From: UBA1275 sp002323515
Lineage (GTDB): Bacteria; Bacteroidota; Rhodothermia; Balneolales; Balneolaceae
Direction: 5' to 3'
DNA: 46,822 nucleotides
Assembly (NCBI GenBank): GCA_964007875.1
Contig: CAXGAH010000018.1
Location: 1 to 46,822, forward strand
The notes below the pieces were generated by a model. The model was not told where the DNA came from. It did no database searches and saw only the letters and a list, made by a program, of their open reading frames with translations. The translations under genes were made by a program, and so were the position numbers. The first letter of the stretch is position 1. Each line of letters begins with the position of its first letter. Of the stretch, positions 45,655 through 46,822 are shown in pieces.

Positions 45655-45866
45655 AAACGCTCTTTTGTATAGGTCTTTCTGAATAGGTGTATAGCGAATA
45701 GCGTGAATGATTAATCGAGTGGTTTAGTTTGATTTAAAACCAACAAATATTGTTTTAGAACTTTAATCACGCTAGATAGACATTTATAACAGTTGCTATG
45801 TATGCTTCGTTCGAGCCTTTGGGCATATTTTGGGAAAACCTAACCACAATGTGAATTCATTAATTC

Positions 45867-46601
45867 ATGGAAAAAAATCACCGACGAGATGCTTTGTTCT
45901 TGACACTTTCAGGAGTCTTTTTAACCTCTCTTGTATTGGGTAATGTTATTGGAACCACTAAATTTGTAACAATTTTCAGTCTAGATTTACCTTCTTGGTT
46001 ACAAGCCTTAACACCTGAACTCGTCAGAAGTGGTAGTAACTATACCATGAGTGTACCGGCTGGGGTGGTTGCTTATCCGTTTACCTTTCTTGCTACTGAT
46101 CTAATAAGCGAGCTTTTTGGACGCAAACGAGCTCAAATGTTAGTATGGGTTGGTTTCGGAATGAATGTATTTATGCTTTTACTCATGAGTATTAATCACT
46201 GGTTGCCAAATTCTTCTGGAGTCAGTGGCGGACTGGATTTATTTGAAGGAGTGTATCAATTTATGGTCGGTAATACCATCGCCTCGATGATTGCTTACCT
46301 AATAGCCCAAAGCGTAGACGTTCGTCTTTATCATTTTTGGAAACGATTGACCAAGGGCAAGCATCTTTGGCTCAGGAATAATGCTTCGACAACAGTTAGT
46401 CAATTGGTCGATTCAACAGCAATAATAACTATTTTATACCTTGCAGGTAATCTGGGTGATGCAATTAATAATGTGGGCGCTGTTATTATACTCATTCTCA
46501 ATTCCTATTTATTTAAGTTCTTTTTTGCTTTGTTCGATACCCCACTAATGTACTTAGGTGTTCGTTTGCTGAAAAATTACGATGAAGATAAAATCGAATA
46601 A
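45867..46601 (+). CDS. Queuosine precursor transporter (YhhQ/VUT family)
   Basis: A 244-residue integral membrane protein with about six helices. YhhQ-type motifs are LTSLVLGNVIGTTKFVTIF in helix 1, VPAGVVAYPFTFLATDLISE with the ELFGRKRAQ loop, and LVDSTAIITILYLAG near the end. The family imports queuine precursors (preQ0/preQ1) used to modify the wobble base of tRNA. It is on the opposite strand to, and divergent from, the TetR-ABC1 kinase pair, 212 bases away. No queuosine synthesis gene is in the window. Confidence 0.9.
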   Translation: MEKNHRRDALFLTLSGVFLTSLVLGNVIGTTKFVTIFSLDLPSWLQALTPELVRSGSNYTMSVPAGVVAYPFTFLATDLISELFGRKRAQMLVWVGFGMNVFMLLLMSINHWLPNSSGVSGGLDLFEGVYQFMVGNTIASMIAYLIAQSVDVRLYHFWKRLTKGKHLWLRNNASTTVSQLVDSTAIITILYLAGNLGDAINNVGAVIILILNSYLFKFFFALFDTPLMYLGVRLLKNYDEDKIE

Positions 46602-46658
46602 GCTAGTTAGCGCTATCTATTCTGTACGCCCCAATACTTTTACAGAAATAAAGTGAAA

Positions 46659-46822
46659 TTAAATTTGGTATAGTGCTCTTCTTCGTCTTACATTTATAAT
46701 CCTTTCGACGAAATAATTTGCTGGTTTAAATCTTATGGATTTAATCAGCTTTTTTTGTCTTAGGGCAACATGTTCTTTCACATATTGAGCATAAAACAGA
46801 TTGTTTGTGCGAGCTAGAACTT
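46659..46822 (-). CDS. C-terminal end of an unrecognised protein (partial)
   Basis: On the - strand the right edge holds an open frame of 53 residues ending at TAA (46661-46659). It is rich in Arg and Lys with well-spaced hydrophobic residues (AQYVKEHVALRQKKLIKSI, then RIINVRRRRALYQI). The composition looks coding and no other frame here is open as long. The beginning lies outside the window, so no family can be named. Confidence 0.45.
   Translation of the reverse strand, partial: VLARTNNLFYAQYVKEHVALRQKKLIKSIRFKPANYFVERIINVRRRRALYQI

Overview
The window looks like a chromosomal segment from a Gram-negative bacterium of the Bacteroidota / Rhodothermota-Balneolota lineage. This is inference from gene content: beta and beta-prime subunits of about 1274 and 1434 residues, an archaeal/eukaryotic-type prolyl-tRNA synthetase, a Bacteroidota-style TonB-domain protein, an RlpA-SPOR lipoprotein, a CrtI-type carotenoid desaturase and an AT-rich base composition. 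The ribosomal genes carry strong Shine-Dalgarno sequences, while many other genes show little or none. Several genes start with TTG or GTG.

Layout. 1-11.5 kb is the classical tuf / tRNA-Trp / secE / nusG / rplK-rplA-rplJ-rplL / rpoB-rpoC transcription-translation cluster on the + strand. It has two strong hairpins without U-tracts (tuf-tRNA and rplL-rpoB) and ends in a clear terminator. 11.5-19.7 kb (- strand) holds a YtxH protein and a tripartite-efflux operon: one adaptor lipoprotein and two different RND permeases in tandem, with no outer-membrane channel gene nearby. 19.9-30.8 kb is mixed housekeeping: transaldolase, carotenoid desaturase, RlpA lipoprotein, a degenerate tRNA-like gene, rhomboid protease, SerC, DUF1844 plus Nudix, a TonB-domain protein, VanZ, the NAD(P)HX repair enzyme and ProS. 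30.9-32.7 kb holds a CAU tRNA, four tiny uncharacterised membrane-protein genes (three of them overlapping) and an orphan NarL/LuxR-type regulator whose receiver has lost its phospho-acceptor aspartate. 33.0-36.8 kb carries AspS, a DUF429 protein, Mn-type superoxide dismutase and a bacilliredoxin. 36.9-43.5 kb holds a MscS channel and, divergently, a membrane-bound SpoIIE/PP2C phosphatase in an apparent operon with hflK-hflC. 43.6-46.6 kb holds an ABC1/UbiB kinase translationally coupled to a TetR regulator, then a queuosine-precursor transporter. The last 164 bases carry the 3' end of an unrecognised - strand gene.

Most of the window is conserved core genome. I see no CRISPR array, insertion sequence, prophage or integron. 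The least explained items are the tiny membrane-protein cassette (31196-31872), the degenerate-receiver regulator beside it, the tRNA-like gene with a UAU anticodon (23097-23168) and the coupling of a membrane PP2C phosphatase to HflKC.
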